Source of the DNA: Nocardia sp. CC227C | GTDB lineage: Bacteria > Actinomycetota > Actinomycetes > Mycobacteriales > Mycobacteriaceae | Length of the DNA: 64,000 nt | Assembly (NCBI RefSeq): GCF_030767025.1 | Contig: NZ_JASITE010000003.1 | Location: forward strand, 372,001 to 436,000 | Direction of reading: 5' to 3' | Part shown: positions 52,602-61,873 of the stretch, in pieces | Position numbering within the stretch: the stretch's first letter is position 1 | How the letters are laid out: the number at the start of each line of letters is the position of its first letter | Program-made: the position numbers and the translations under genes | The notes under the pieces: generated by a model | What the model was told of the DNA's origin: nothing | The model's database searches: none | What the model saw: only the letters and a program-made list of their open reading frames with translations

Positions 52602-53369
52602 TCAGCGGGCGAACAGCAGTGCGCGCTTGACTTCCTGGATGGCCTTGGTGACCTCGATGCCGCGGGGGCAGGCGTCGGTGCAGTTGAAGGTGGTGCGGCA
52701 GCGCCAGACGCCCTCGACGTCGTTGAGGATGTCCAGGCGCTCGCGGGCGCCCTCGTCACGGCTGTCGAAGATGAAGCGGTGGGCGTTCACGATCGCGGCC
52801 GGGCCGAAGTAGCTGCCGTCGCTCCAGTACACGGGGCAGGAGGTGGTGCAGCAGGCGCACAGGATGCACTTGGTGGTGTCGTCGAAGCGGGCGCGGTCGT
52901 GCTGGGACTGGATGCGCTCGCGGGTCGGCTCGTTGCCCGAGGTGATCAGGTACGGCTTGACCGCCTTGAAGGCGTCGAAGAACGGCTCCATGTCGACCAC
53001 GAGGTCCTTCTCCACGGGCAGGCCGCGGATGGGCTCGACGGTGACGGTGATGTCCTTGCCGTTCTTCGGCAGCATGTCCTTCATGAGGATCTTGCACGCC
53101 AGCCGGTTCACACCGTTGATGCGCATGGCGTCGGATCCGCAGACGCCGTGCGCGCAGGAGCGGCGGAAGGTGAGCGTGCCGTCCAGGTAGGACTTGATGT
53201 AGATCAGCACGTTCAGGAACCGGTCGGTCGGCAGCACCGGCACCTGGAAGGAATCCCAGTGCTGGCCCTGGCCGTCCTCCGGATTGAACCGGGCGATCTT
53301 GACCGTGATGATCGTCGAGCCCTCGGGGACCGGAGCCGCCTTCTGCGGCGTTTCAGCGACAGCAGTCAT
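52602..53369 (-). CDS. sdhB: Succinate dehydrogenase iron-sulfur subunit
   Basis: 255 residues from ATG 53369, overlapping the sdhA stop (TGATG). The [2Fe-2S] ferredoxin domain has SCAHGVCGSDAMRINGVNRLAC; the C-terminal domain has CILCACCTTSCPVYW for [4Fe-4S] and CRTTFNCTDACPRGIEV for the third cluster. It carries electrons from the flavin of SdhA to the membrane quinone site. It is the last gene of sdhCDAB and is followed by a terminator. Confidence 0.97.
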   Translation of the reverse strand: MTAVAETPQKAAPVPEGSTIITVKIARFNPEDGQGQHWDSFQVPVLPTDRFLNVLIYIKSYLDGTLTFRRSCAHGVCGSDAMRINGVNRLACKILMKDMLPKNGKDITVTVEPIRGLPVEKDLVVDMEPFFDAFKAVKPYLITSGNEPTRERIQSQHDRARFDDTTKCILCACCTTSCPVYWSDGSYFGPAAIVNAHRFIFDSRDEGARERLDILNDVEGVWRCRTTFNCTDACPRGIEVTKAIQEVKRALLFAR

Positions 53370-55168
53370 CAGTACTTACGCTCCATCGGCTCGTAACGGG
53401 TCTGCACCACCGGCTTGTAGTCCAGCCGGATATCGGAGATGAGCTCCGGCCCGGTCTTGTAGGCCATGGTGTGGCGCATGTAGTTGGTGTCGTCGCGATC
53501 CGGGTAGTCGTCGCGGGCGTGGCCGCCGCGCGACTCCTTGCGGTTGAGCGCGCCGACCACGGTGACCTCGGCCAGCTCCAGCAGGAAGCCGAGCTCGACC
53601 GCCTCCAGCAGGTCGCTGTTGTAGCGCTTGCCCTTGTCCTGCACGGTGATCCGCGCGTACCGCTCCTTGAGCGCGTGGATATCGGTGAGCGCCTGCTTGA
53701 GAGTGTCCTCGGTGCGGAACACGGCGGCGTTCATATCCATCGTGTACTGCAGCTCGGTGCGGATGTCGGCCACCCGCTCGTTGCCGTGGTCGGACAGGAT
53801 GAGCGCCAGCCAGTCCTGCACCATCTGCGCCGGGTTCTCCGGCATCTCCACGAACTCGCTGCGCTGCGCGTACTCGGCGGCGGCGATACCGGCGCGGCGG
53901 CCGAACACGTTGATGTCGAGCAGCGAGTTGGTGCCCAGGCGGTTCGAGCCGTGCACCGACACGCACGCACACTCGCCCGCGGCGTACAGGCCGGGGACGA
54001 TGTCGGTGTTGTTGCGCAGCACCTCACCGCGGATGCGGGTCGGGATGCCACCCATCACGTAGTGACAGGTCGGCATGACCGGCACCGGCTCCTTCACCGG
54101 GTCCACGCCCAGGTAGGTGCGGGAGAACTCGGTGATGTCGGGCAGCTTCTCCTCGAGCACCTCCTCGCCGAGGTGGGTCACGTCGATGTAGACGTAGTCC
54201 TTGTTCGGTCCAGCGCCGCGGCCCTCGAGCACCTCGAGCACCATGGAGCGCGCCACGATGTCACGCGGCGCCAGGTCCTTGATGGTGGGGGCGTAGCGCT
54301 CCATGAAGCGCTCGCCGGAGGCGTTGCGCAGGATGCCGCCCTCACCGCGGACGGCCTCCGAGATCAGGATGCCCAGGCCCGCCAGGCCCGTCGGATGGAA
54401 CTGGTGGAATTCCATGTCCTCGAGCGGCAGACCCTTGCGGAACACGATCGCCATGCCGTCGCCGGTCAGCGTGTGCGCGTTCGAGGTGGTCTTGTACATG
54501 CGGCCGGAGCCGCCGGTGGCGAACACGATCGACTTGGCGTGGAACACGTGCAGATCGCCGGTCGCCAGCTCGTAGGCCACCACACCGGTGGCCACCGGGC
54601 CGCGCTCGCCGTCGGTGAGGATCAGGTCCAGCACGTAGAACTCGTTGAAGAACTCCACGTCGTGCTTGACGCAGTTCTGGTACAGCGTCTGCAGGATCAT
54701 GTGGCCGGTGCGGTCGGCGGCGTAGCAGGCGCGGCGGACCGGGGCCTTGCCGTGGTCGCGGGTGTGGCCGCCGAAGCGCCGCTGGTCGATCTTGCCTTCC
54801 GGCGTGCGGTTGAACGGCAGGCCCATCTTCTCCAGGTCGAGCACGGCGTCGATGGCCTCCTTGGCCATGATCTCCGCGGCGTCCTGGTCGACCAGGTAGT
54901 CACCACCCTTGACGGTGTCGAAGGTGTGCCACTCCCAGTTGTCTTCCTCCACGTTCGCCAGCGCGGCGCACATGCCGCCCTGCGCCGCGCCCGTATGCGA
55001 GCGGGTCGGGTAGAGCTTGGTCAGTACGGCGGTGCGGACGCGAGGACCGGCCTCGATCGCCGCACGCATGCCAGCGCCACCGGCACCGACGATGATGACG
55101 TCGTAACGGTGCTCCTGAACAGGGCGAGATTCACCAGCACTGTTGATTCGTTCGCTGCGCTCACTCAT
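53369..55168 (-). CDS. sdhA: Succinate dehydrogenase flavoprotein subunit
   Basis: 599 residues from ATG 55168. FAD-binding YDVIIVGAGGAGMRAAIEAG, the covalent-FAD His in RSHTGAAQGGMCAAL, the active-site HQFHPTGLAG, and SVHGSNRLGTNSLLD are all present. The first residues (MSERSERINSAGESRP) precede the conserved EHRYDVIIVG and are encoded by a sequence like the repeat at 16303. The usual start may have been replaced by that element. It oxidises succinate to fumarate in the TCA cycle and respiratory chain. It starts 16 bp after sdhD. Confidence 0.97.
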   Translation of the reverse strand: MSERSERINSAGESRPVQEHRYDVIIVGAGGAGMRAAIEAGPRVRTAVLTKLYPTRSHTGAAQGGMCAALANVEEDNWEWHTFDTVKGGDYLVDQDAAEIMAKEAIDAVLDLEKMGLPFNRTPEGKIDQRRFGGHTRDHGKAPVRRACYAADRTGHMILQTLYQNCVKHDVEFFNEFYVLDLILTDGERGPVATGVVAYELATGDLHVFHAKSIVFATGGSGRMYKTTSNAHTLTGDGMAIVFRKGLPLEDMEFHQFHPTGLAGLGILISEAVRGEGGILRNASGERFMERYAPTIKDLAPRDIVARSMVLEVLEGRGAGPNKDYVYIDVTHLGEEVLEEKLPDITEFSRTYLGVDPVKEPVPVMPTCHYVMGGIPTRIRGEVLRNNTDIVPGLYAAGECACVSVHGSNRLGTNSLLDINVFGRRAGIAAAEYAQRSEFVEMPENPAQMVQDWLALILSDHGNERVADIRTELQYTMDMNAAVFRTEDTLKQALTDIHALKERYARITVQDKGKRYNSDLLEAVELGFLLELAEVTVVGALNRKESRGGHARDDYPDRDDTNYMRHTMAYKTGPELISDIRLDYKPVVQTRYEPMERKY

Positions 55169-55184
55169 GCGAGGTGGCCTGTTC

Positions 55185-55616
55185 CTAACTGATGTTGGGG
55201 TCGAAGGTGAAGATGACGTAGGTGCCCACGCCCATGACCAGGATCATCGAGACGACCAGCAGGGTCTTCAGCCAGAAGCGGGTGGAGTCCTTGCGGGCGT
55301 AGTCGTCGATGACGGTGCGCAGGCCGTTGCCACCGTGCAGCTGGGCCAGCCACAGCATGCTGAGGTCCCAGATCTGCCAGAACGGGGAGGCCCAGCGACC
55401 CGCCACGAAGGCGAAGTTCAGGCGCTTCACGCCGCCGTCGATCATCAGCATGATGAACATGTGGCCGATCACCAGGACGATCAGCAGCAGGCCGGAGAAG
55501 CGCATGAAGATCCACGCGTACTTCTCGAAGTTGTTGCCGGAGGTGCGGCGCGGCGCGCGGGGCGCGTCCAGGCTGGCGGGGCGGTCGTAGGACTTGCCGA
55601 GAACAGGTGCAGTCAT
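55185..55616 (-). CDS. sdhD: Succinate dehydrogenase membrane anchor subunit D
   Basis: 143 residues from ATG 55616, one base after the sdhC stop. Three transmembrane helices are visible (WIFMRFSGLLLIVLVIGHMFIMLMI, a shorter middle one around WASPFWQIWDLSMLWLAQLHG, and KTLLVVSMILVMGVGTYVIFTF). The haem-ligand His is probably in VIGHMFIM. It forms the quinone/haem anchor with SdhC. Confidence 0.93.
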   Translation of the reverse strand: MTAPVLGKSYDRPASLDAPRAPRRTSGNNFEKYAWIFMRFSGLLLIVLVIGHMFIMLMIDGGVKRLNFAFVAGRWASPFWQIWDLSMLWLAQLHGGNGLRTVIDDYARKDSTRFWLKTLLVVSMILVMGVGTYVIFTFDPNIS

Positions 55617-55617
55617 G

Positions 55618-56013
55618 TCAGTGCTCCGTCAGCAGGTAGAAGAACTGGCGGCCGATGCCCGCCCCGGCGAGGAGGATCCAGAGGGTCAGCACGATCCAGA
55701 GCATCTGCCGCTGGTAGCGCGGGCCCTTCTCCCAGAAGTCGACCAGGATGACCCGCACGCCGTTGAGCGCGTGGAACAGCACGCACACGACCAGGCCCAT
55801 CTCCAGCAGCGCGACGATGGGGGTCTTGTACGTCTCGATCGTCTGGTCGTAGGTGTCCGGGCTGACCCGTACCAGGGCGGTGTCCAGGACGTGGACGAAC
55901 AGGAAGAAGAAGATCGTGACACCGGTGATGCGGTGCAAAGCCCAGGACCACATGCCGGGGTCGCCTCGGTACAGGGTCCGCTTCGGTTTGGCCGGAGCTT
56001 CTAGCGTGGTCAT
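55618..56013 (-). CDS. sdhC: Succinate dehydrogenase cytochrome b556 subunit C
   Basis: 131 residues from ATG 56013 (GGAGG 12 bases upstream; a TTG at 56031 would use that site poorly). It has RTLYRGDPGMWSWALHRITGVTIFFFLFVHVLDTALV, the SdhC signature with the haem-binding HxxD-type VHVLD, then two more helices. First gene of sdhCDAB; its promoter lies in the 300-bp divergent region shared with cdd. Confidence 0.95.
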   Translation of the reverse strand: MTTLEAPAKPKRTLYRGDPGMWSWALHRITGVTIFFFLFVHVLDTALVRVSPDTYDQTIETYKTPIVALLEMGLVVCVLFHALNGVRVILVDFWEKGPRYQRQMLWIVLTLWILLAGAGIGRQFFYLLTEH

Positions 56014-56316
56014 AGAGTGCGGTGCCTCCAACGTCGTTGATGGACCCGGTCAGATCCCTCGCGGAGCCGCGTAGGCTTACTTGATAACACCAGCTCACAG
56101 CCGGAATCGTTATCCCGGTTGCGGTGGTCCGGTCCGCTGCCGGGTACCTGAACCGATCTGTCGTGAACTCTAATCCCACGGGTTTGGGGGAACTAATTCG
56201 GCGTGCCGCTCGTTGCCGCCGAATTGCCTGAGTTAGGTTTGCCTTTCCTGATTTGCAAGGCCGGTTGTCAAGGTTGTTAAAGCGCTACCGTCGTGCCCAT
56301 GCGAGGAAGGTTCGAT
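56014..56316. other. Divergent promoter region of sdhC and cdd
   Basis: No gene. On the plus strand, TTGTCA and TACCGT (56286-56291) could be the -35 and -10 of cdd, putting the start of transcription next to an ATG at 56299. On the minus strand the sdh promoter lies in the 56070-56110 stretch, which is richer in A/T (tacttgataacacc). No operator was recognised. Confidence 0.5.
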
Positions 56317-56718
56317 ATGCCGGAAGTGGATTGGGATGTCTTGCGCCGCAAGGCATTTGAAGTAATGTCCAATGCCTATGCGCCCTACTCCCGATTCCCG
56401 GTCGGGGCGGCGGCTCTCACCGTAGACCGACGTATTGTGAGTGGCTGCAATGTGGAGAATATCTCATACGGTCTAGGCCTCTGCGCCGAATGTGTACTGG
56501 TCGGTAACTTGATTTCGGGCGGCGGCGGAAGGCTGGCCGCGGTGTCGGTCTGCGACTCACGCGGGGCGATCCTGATGCCGTGCGGCCGGTGTCGGCAGAT
56601 CCTGTTCGAGCACGGCGGCAACGGGCTGTCGGTCGACCATCGCGACGGGCCCGTCGCGCTGCGCGCGCTGCTGCCCGACGCCTTCGGACCGGACGATCTC
56701 GCCGCCGGGCAACGCTAG
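56317..56718 (+). CDS. cdd: Cytidine deaminase
   Basis: 133 residues from ATG 56317 (MPEVDWDVLRRKA), which aligns with mycobacterial Cdd and has GGAAGG 6-7 bases upstream; the leaderless alternative is ATG 56299. Zinc-site motifs are GCNVENISYGLGLCAEC, with Cys as the first ligand and the catalytic Glu, and PCGRCRQI. It converts cytidine and deoxycytidine to uridine forms in pyrimidine salvage. It lies upstream of deoA and divergent from sdhC, as in M. tuberculosis. Confidence 0.95.
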   Translation: MPEVDWDVLRRKAFEVMSNAYAPYSRFPVGAAALTVDRRIVSGCNVENISYGLGLCAECVLVGNLISGGGGRLAAVSVCDSRGAILMPCGRCRQILFEHGGNGLSVDHRDGPVALRALLPDAFGPDDLAAGQR

Positions 56719-56911
56719 CGTCCGATCGGCAGGCGGGCTCGTGGTCGATCCATCGGCCGGGCGGCGGTGGCCATCGCTCCGATGTCCGGCCCGTCGCGGT
56801 GCTGGCATGGCGGGACGGTGGGTGGCGCTACAGGCGGTGCGCGGTGCGGCAAGGGGTGCGCGAAGGCACTCGCCTGGGCGCGGATCGGCTGAGCGGCCAT
56901 AGGATCGACCC

Positions 56912-58198
56912 ATGCAGAGCGCGGTGGGGGTCATCACGACCAAGCGGGACGGCGGGGAGCTCAGCGACGCCCAGATCGACTGGGTGATCGACGCGTTCAC
57001 TCGGGGCGAGGTGGCCGACGAGCAGATGGCGGCGCTGGCCATGGCCGTGGTGTGGCGGGGGATGACCCGCCGGGAGACCGCGCGGTGGACCGCCGCCATG
57101 ATCGGCTCCGGGCAGCGCATGGACTTCACCGACCTGCCGCGCCCGACCGTGGACAAGCACTCGACCGGCGGGGTGGGGGACAAGATCACGTTGCCGCTGG
57201 CCCCGCTCGTCGCCGCCTGCGGCGCGTCCGTGCCGCAGCTGTCCGGCCGCGGGCTCGGCCACACCGGCGGGACCTTGGACAAGCTCGAGTCCGTCCGGGG
57301 CTGGCGGGCCGATCTGCCGGTGGCCCGGATGCGGGAGATCCTCGCCGATCCGAAGATCGGTGCGGTGGTGTGCGCGGCGGGCGCGGATCTGGCACCCGCC
57401 GACAAACGGCTCTACGCCCTGCGCGATGTCACGGGCACGGTCGAATCGATTCCGCTCATCGCCAGCTCGATCATGAGCAAGAAGATCGCCGAGGGCACCG
57501 GCGCGCTGGTGCTCGACGTGAAGGTGGGCCGCGGCGCGTTCATGAAGGAATTCGCGGACGCCCGCGAACTGGCAACGGCCATGGTCGAACTCGGCACCGA
57601 CGCGGGCGTGCGGACGGTGGCGCTGCTCACCGATATGAACACGCCGCTGGGCCGCACCGCGGGCAATGCGCTCGAGGTGGCCGAATCGCTGGAAGTCCTG
57701 TCCGGCGGCGGCCCGGCGGATGTGGTGGAACTCACCCTCGCGCTGGCGCGGGAGATGCTGGCGCAGGCCGGAATCCACGACGTCGACCCCGCGGACGCGT
57801 TGGCCGACGGGCGCGCCATGGACCACTGGCGGGCGATGATCACCGCCCAGGGCGGCGATCCGGACGCCGCACTGCCCCGCGCCGCGCACACCGAAACCGT
57901 GTCGGCCCCCTCGACCGGAGTTCTCACCCGCCTGGACGCCCTCGATATCGGCCTGGCCGCCTGGCGGCTGGGCGCGGGCCGCGCCCGCCAGGGCGATCCG
58001 GTGCAATTCGGCGCGGGCATCGAAATGCACGCCAAGCCGGGCGATCCGGTCACCGCGGGTCAACCCCTGCTCACCCTGCACACCGACACCCAGGCCGCCA
58101 TCCCCGTCGCCCTCGACGACCTCCGCGACGCCTACACCATCGGCACCCCCGCCGAATTCACCCCCACACCACTGGTTCTCGATCGAATCGAACCTTGA
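56912..58198 (+). CDS. deoA: Thymidine phosphorylase
   Basis: 428 residues from ATG 56912. Pyrimidine-nucleoside phosphorylase: the phosphate-binding DKHSTGGVGDK and the signature SGRGLGHTGGTLDKLESVRGW, ASSIMSKKIAEGTGALVLDVKVGRGAFMK, and a C-terminal barrel-sandwich domain (AKPGDPVTAGQPLLTLH). It cleaves thymidine or deoxyuridine to base and deoxyribose-1-phosphate. Part of the cdd-deoA-add salvage cluster; 193 bp separate it from cdd. Confidence 0.96.
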   Translation: MQSAVGVITTKRDGGELSDAQIDWVIDAFTRGEVADEQMAALAMAVVWRGMTRRETARWTAAMIGSGQRMDFTDLPRPTVDKHSTGGVGDKITLPLAPLVAACGASVPQLSGRGLGHTGGTLDKLESVRGWRADLPVARMREILADPKIGAVVCAAGADLAPADKRLYALRDVTGTVESIPLIASSIMSKKIAEGTGALVLDVKVGRGAFMKEFADARELATAMVELGTDAGVRTVALLTDMNTPLGRTAGNALEVAESLEVLSGGGPADVVELTLALAREMLAQAGIHDVDPADALADGRAMDHWRAMITAQGGDPDAALPRAAHTETVSAPSTGVLTRLDALDIGLAAWRLGAGRARQGDPVQFGAGIEMHAKPGDPVTAGQPLLTLHTDTQAAIPVALDDLRDAYTIGTPAEFTPTPLVLDRIEP

Positions 58199-58278
58199 TC
58201 CGGCCCCCGTCGTATGTCGAATCGAGCGGCGGAGACCGCGGCTGAGACATCGATATCGACCTACGCACAGGAGGCGTG

Positions 58279-58551
58279 ATGCACAGAACACATTTTCGGC
58301 GGGTGAGCCTGTCCACCGCGTTGGCCGCCGCGGCGGTGGGCGCGACCCTGGCGCTGTCCGCCCCCGCCGCGGCGGGAATCGACGACAACCCCGACAGCGA
58401 CTCCACCGAGACCACCCAGTCGGAGGATCGCCACCCCTTCTACGTCAACTGCACCCAGGTGCGGCGCGAGACCGACGGCCTGCTCCTGCGCGGCGAGCCA
58501 GGCTACCGCCGCGCCCTGGACAGGGACAACGACGGCATCGCCTGCAACTGA
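58279..58551 (+). CDS. Secreted excalibur calcium-binding domain protein
   Basis: 90 residues from ATG 58279 with AGGAGG 4 bases upstream (GTG 58276 is possible). A signal peptide (VSLSTALAAAAVGATLALSAPAAAG) is followed by an acidic Ser/Thr spacer and a C-terminal excalibur motif: FYVNCTQVRRE...GYRRALDRDNDGIACN, with the DxDxDG calcium loop and two Cys. The family is extracellular and often linked to surface proteins. Inserted between deoA and add; probably unrelated in function to salvage. Confidence 0.88.
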   Translation: MHRTHFRRVSLSTALAAAAVGATLALSAPAAAGIDDNPDSDSTETTQSEDRHPFYVNCTQVRRETDGLLLRGEPGYRRALDRDNDGIACN

Positions 58552-58658
58552 CGCCGGGGTGACCCGGGAGCAACGTGCGGGCAACAACACACCACAGTGC
58601 GGATGGCCGTACCGCGACTACCCCTGACGCCGCACGTTTTCCCGACTAACGTGGGTAC

Positions 58659-59750
58659 ATGACTGGACCGACGCCCCTTACCCTTGCTTCGATCCGCCAA
58701 GCGCCCAAGGCCGTGTTGCACGATCATCTCGACGGCGGGTTGCGTCCCGCGACCGTGCTCGAGCTGGCGCGCGACTGCGGCTACGACCAGCTACCGGCAC
58801 ACGACGCCGAAACCCTCGGGCGCTGGTTCCGAGACGCCGCCGACAGCGGATCGCTCGAACGCTATCTGGAGACCTTCGCCCACACCGTGGCCGTCATGCA
58901 GACCCCGGACGGGCTGCGGCGAGTGGCCCGCGAATGCGCGCTCGACCTCGCCGCCGACGGCGTCGTCTACGCCGAGGTGCGGTTCGCGCCCGAACAGCAC
59001 CTCGAGGCCGGGCTGTCGCTGGACGAGGTGGTGCAGCACACCCTCGAGGGCTTCCGCGAAGGTGAGGCACTGGCCGCCGAGGAGGGCCAGCCCATCCGCG
59101 TCACCTGTCTGCTGACCGCCATGCGGCACGCGGCTCGCTCGCGGGAGATCGCGGAGCTGTCCGTGCGCTGGCGCGACCGCGGCGTCTGCGGCTTCGACAT
59201 CGCGGGGGCCGAGGCCGGGTACCCGCCCACCCGGCACCTGGACGCCTTCGAGTACCTGCGAGCCAACCACGCGCACTTCACGATTCACGCGGGTGAGGCG
59301 TTCGGGCTGCCCTCCATCCACGAGGCGCTGGCCTTCTGCGGCTGCGACCGGCTCGGCCACGGGGTGCGCATCACCGACGACATCGTCGACTCGGCGGACG
59401 GCCCGCGGCTCGGACTGGTCGCGAACTACGTGCGAGACATGCGGATCCCGCTCGAACTGTGCCCGTCCTCGAATGTGCAGACCGGTGCGGTGCCGTCGCT
59501 GGAGAAGCATCCCTTCGACCTGCTGGCCCGGCTGCGCTTCCGCGTCACCGTGAACACCGACAACCGCCTCATGAGCGACACCACCATGAGCCGCGAGATG
59601 CTCAAGCTGGTGGAAACCTTCGACTACGGCTGGAGTGATCTGGAACGGTTCACCATCAACGCCATGAAGTCCGCGTTCATCCCGTTCCCCGACCGCCTCC
59701 GGATCATCGACGAGGTGATCAAACCCGGCTACGCGGTGCTGCTGGGCTGA
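58659..59750 (+). CDS. add: Adenosine deaminase
   Basis: 363 residues from ATG 58659, 6 bases after a TAACGT -10 box (58647-58652), so translation may be leaderless. A metal-dependent TIM barrel: [21 protein letters not shown] (HxH ligands), [10 protein letters not shown] (His and catalytic Glu), RLGHGVRI (His) and [11 protein letters not shown] (Asp). It deaminates adenosine/deoxyadenosine to inosine forms in purine salvage. Confidence 0.96.
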   Translation: MTGPTPLTLASIRQAPKAVLHDHLDGGLRPATVLELARDCGYDQLPAHDAETLGRWFRDAADSGSLERYLETFAHTVAVMQTPDGLRRVARECALDLAADGVVYAEVRFAPEQHLEAGLSLDEVVQHTLEGFREGEALAAEEGQPIRVTCLLTAMRHAARSREIAELSVRWRDRGVCGFDIAGAEAGYPPTRHLDAFEYLRANHAHFTIHAGEAFGLPSIHEALAFCGCDRLGHGVRITDDIVDSADGPRLGLVANYVRDMRIPLELCPSSNVQTGAVPSLEKHPFDLLARLRFRVTVNTDNRLMSDTTMSREMLKLVETFDYGWSDLERFTINAMKSAFIPFPDRLRIIDEVIKPGYAVLLG

Positions 59751-59780
59751 GCCGCTCGCCAGGACGCCGGCCGCACGGAA

Positions 59781-59811
59781 CCCGCCGCCGCGCCACCGGT
59801 TCGGCGGCGGG
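59781..59811 (+). terminator. Hairpin terminator after add
   Basis: CCCGCCGCCG (59781-59790) and CGGCGGCGGG (59802-59811) form a 10-bp stem with an 11-nt loop, 30 bp after the add stop. Confidence 0.65.
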
Positions 59812-59865
59812 GTACCGGTATCCCACCACACCGCGGCGCGCCCAACTTCGTTACCGTGGCGAACT

Positions 59866-60528
59866 ATGAAGACTGTGCGCATCCCGAGCCGCTTCAACGG
59901 CCCGCCCGGCTCCGGCAACGGCGGCTATGTGGCGGGCCTGCTGGCCGACCAGCACGACGCCCCCACCGTGCGGGTCATCCTGCGCAGTCCGCCGCCGCTG
60001 GAGGTGGATCTGCGCGTCGCGGACGGCGATCTGTTCAATGGCGACACCCTGGTCGCGCAGTCGACCCCCGGTGACTTCACCCGACCCGCGCCCGCTCCGG
60101 TGCCGCTCGCGGCGGCGTCCGACGCCAGCGGCGGATACCGGAGCAACGACCTGTTCGGCCACTGTTTCGTCTGCGGCAGCCTGCGCTCCGACGGTCTGCG
60201 TATCGAACCCGGCCCGGTCGCCGACGGCGTCGTGGCCGCCCCCTGGACCCCCGACGGCACCGTCCCCATCGGCGCGCCGCTGCTCTGGGCCGCCATGGAC
60301 TGCCCCGGCGCGTGGTCCGTCCCCGGAATGTTCGACCGTCCGGCGGTTCTCGGCTCCATGACCGCCGCGGTCACCGCCCGGCCCGAACCGGGGGAGCAGT
60401 GCGTCGTGATCGGAGCCTTCCACAGCGAGGAGGGCCGCAAGGCCCACACCTCCACCGCCCTCTACGGCTCCGACGCCCGCCTGCTGGGCCGCTCCGAACA
60501 GATCTGGATCCGCCTCAACGCCGCCTGA
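59866..60528 (+). CDS. Hypothetical protein, possible hot-dog thioesterase-like
   Basis: 220 residues from ATG 59866, 8 bases after a TACCGT -10 box (59852-59857). The N-terminus (RFNGPPGSGNGGYVAGLLAD) and a Cys motif (FGHCFVCGSLRSDGLRI) in the middle, followed by alternating strands (AAVTARPEPGEQCVVIGAF, TSTALYGSDARLLGRSEQIWI), suggest a double hot-dog fold. No catalytic residues are assigned. The protein is conserved in actinobacteria to my recollection, function unknown. Convergent with the Rv3311-like gene across an 18-bp stem terminator. Confidence 0.65.
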   Translation: MKTVRIPSRFNGPPGSGNGGYVAGLLADQHDAPTVRVILRSPPPLEVDLRVADGDLFNGDTLVAQSTPGDFTRPAPAPVPLAAASDASGGYRSNDLFGHCFVCGSLRSDGLRIEPGPVADGVVAAPWTPDGTVPIGAPLLWAAMDCPGAWSVPGMFDRPAVLGSMTAAVTARPEPGEQCVVIGAFHSEEGRKAHTSTALYGSDARLLGRSEQIWIRLNAA

Positions 60529-60543
60529 CGCCGCCCGCACACG

Positions 60544-60588
60544 CGACCGTGCCCGCCTTCCACGACCTCGGGAAGGCGGGCACGGTCG
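60544..60588. terminator. Strong bidirectional terminator, 18-bp perfect stem
   Basis: CGACCGTGCCCGCCTTCC (60544-60561) and GGAAGGCGGGCACGGTCG (60571-60588) with a 9-nt loop lie exactly between two convergent genes. No T-run. Confidence 0.9.
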
Positions 60589-60605
60589 GTGAGACCTGCT
60601 GCCGC

Positions 60606-61847
60606 TCAGCCCTTGTGCACGCTGAGGCGGCCCTCGAAGCCCTGCTCCAGCGTCCGCCACGCCTCCGCCTCGGCGGCGAAGGGCGGGTTCGGCGCCAGCC
60701 GGGTCGGGTCCGGGTTGAGCAGGTAGGACACGTACCAGCCCAGCGGGGTGGACACCGCCAGCGCCGTCTCCACCGCGTCGTCGTCGGCGTAGTCGGCGGC
60801 GTCGGTGAACAATTCGACCGCCAGGTCGAGCTGGTCCACATCCACGGCCTTCGGGCCCTCGGCGAGGTCGTCGGCCAGTCCGGGCAGCACGTAGACGTTC
60901 TCGTCGGTCACCTCGACCTCGAGCGAGCCGTCAACGGCGGCGGTCTGCACCTCGCCGTAGGTGCTCACCTGCGCCAGATCGTGGTCGTGCTCGTCGGCCA
61001 GATAGCGGGCCAGCGCGCGCTCGGACGGGAAGACGGTGATGGTGCCGTCGGTGCCGAGGAAGACCGGCTCGTCGTCGAGGTAGCAGCGCAGCGTGAAGTA
61101 GGTCCCCTCGGAGGTGACGATCTTGACCGGGTCGATGCCGACCTCGTGCCAGAACGACTCGTCCTCGTCGTCGTCCTCGTCGAGGTCGACCGGCTCGATG
61201 TCCTCGTCGGTCTCGGCCGCGTCCTCGGCGTCGACGATATTCTCCTCCGCCGCAAGCAGTTCGGCCTCCGCGACCGCGACCGCGTCGGCGTCCACCTCCG
61301 GCGTCTTCACCACCGAGTCGACGGCGTCGAGCACGGAGTCCCAGTCCTTGGCGATGGCCGCGCCGATCTGGTCCCAGAGCTCGAGTCCCTCCTGGCCGGT
61401 GAAGGCGCTCACCCCGGCGGGCAGCGCGCCCAGCACCGGATGCGAGCCGAAGAACTTGGTGATCACGTCGAGTTCGCAGACCTCGCCGATATTGCGCACC
61501 ATGTCGAGGGTTTCCTCGAGTTCGGCGACGACCTCCGGATCCGGATCGCCCGCCGCCAGCTCGAGCACGCCGACGAGGTCGAAGACGTACTGCTCCTCGG
61601 GCTCCAGTTCCGCCGCCGACAGCCCGGCGATGATCTTCCACGCCGGGTGGTCGACCAGGTCGTTGTCGGAGTCGGTGCGAATGAACGCGGCCAGCTCCGC
61701 GACCGAATCGAATCCGTAGAGGACGTCCTCGTGACCGAGGAACGCCTCCCACTCGTCGTCACCGTCCCGCCAACGCGGCGCCCACAGGGTGACGAGGTCG
61801 CCATTTGTCAGACCGAGCTCGATCGGGACGATGTCTCCAGAAGCCAT
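60606..61847 (-). CDS. Acidic conserved actinobacterial protein (Rv3311-like)
   Basis: 413 residues from ATG 61847. It begins MASGDIVPIELGLTNGDLVTLWAPRWRDGDDEWEAFLGHEDVLYGF and is acidic throughout. A central Asp/Glu run (about residues 205-235, ETDEDIEPVDLDEDDDEDES) links two similar-looking halves: GHEDVLYGFDSVAELAAFI in the first and TDGTITVFPSERALARYLA in the second. This suggests an internal duplication. It corresponds by position and start to M. tuberculosis Rv3311, next to add/deoA. Soluble, no known function, no catalytic motif seen. Confidence 0.8.
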   Translation of the reverse strand: MASGDIVPIELGLTNGDLVTLWAPRWRDGDDEWEAFLGHEDVLYGFDSVAELAAFIRTDSDNDLVDHPAWKIIAGLSAAELEPEEQYVFDLVGVLELAAGDPDPEVVAELEETLDMVRNIGEVCELDVITKFFGSHPVLGALPAGVSAFTGQEGLELWDQIGAAIAKDWDSVLDAVDSVVKTPEVDADAVAVAEAELLAAEENIVDAEDAAETDEDIEPVDLDEDDDEDESFWHEVGIDPVKIVTSEGTYFTLRCYLDDEPVFLGTDGTITVFPSERALARYLADEHDHDLAQVSTYGEVQTAAVDGSLEVEVTDENVYVLPGLADDLAEGPKAVDVDQLDLAVELFTDAADYADDDAVETALAVSTPLGWYVSYLLNPDPTRLAPNPPFAAEAEAWRTLEQGFEGRLSVHKG

Positions 61848-61873
61848 GACCGGAAGCCTAGCCAGTGGTGGCG

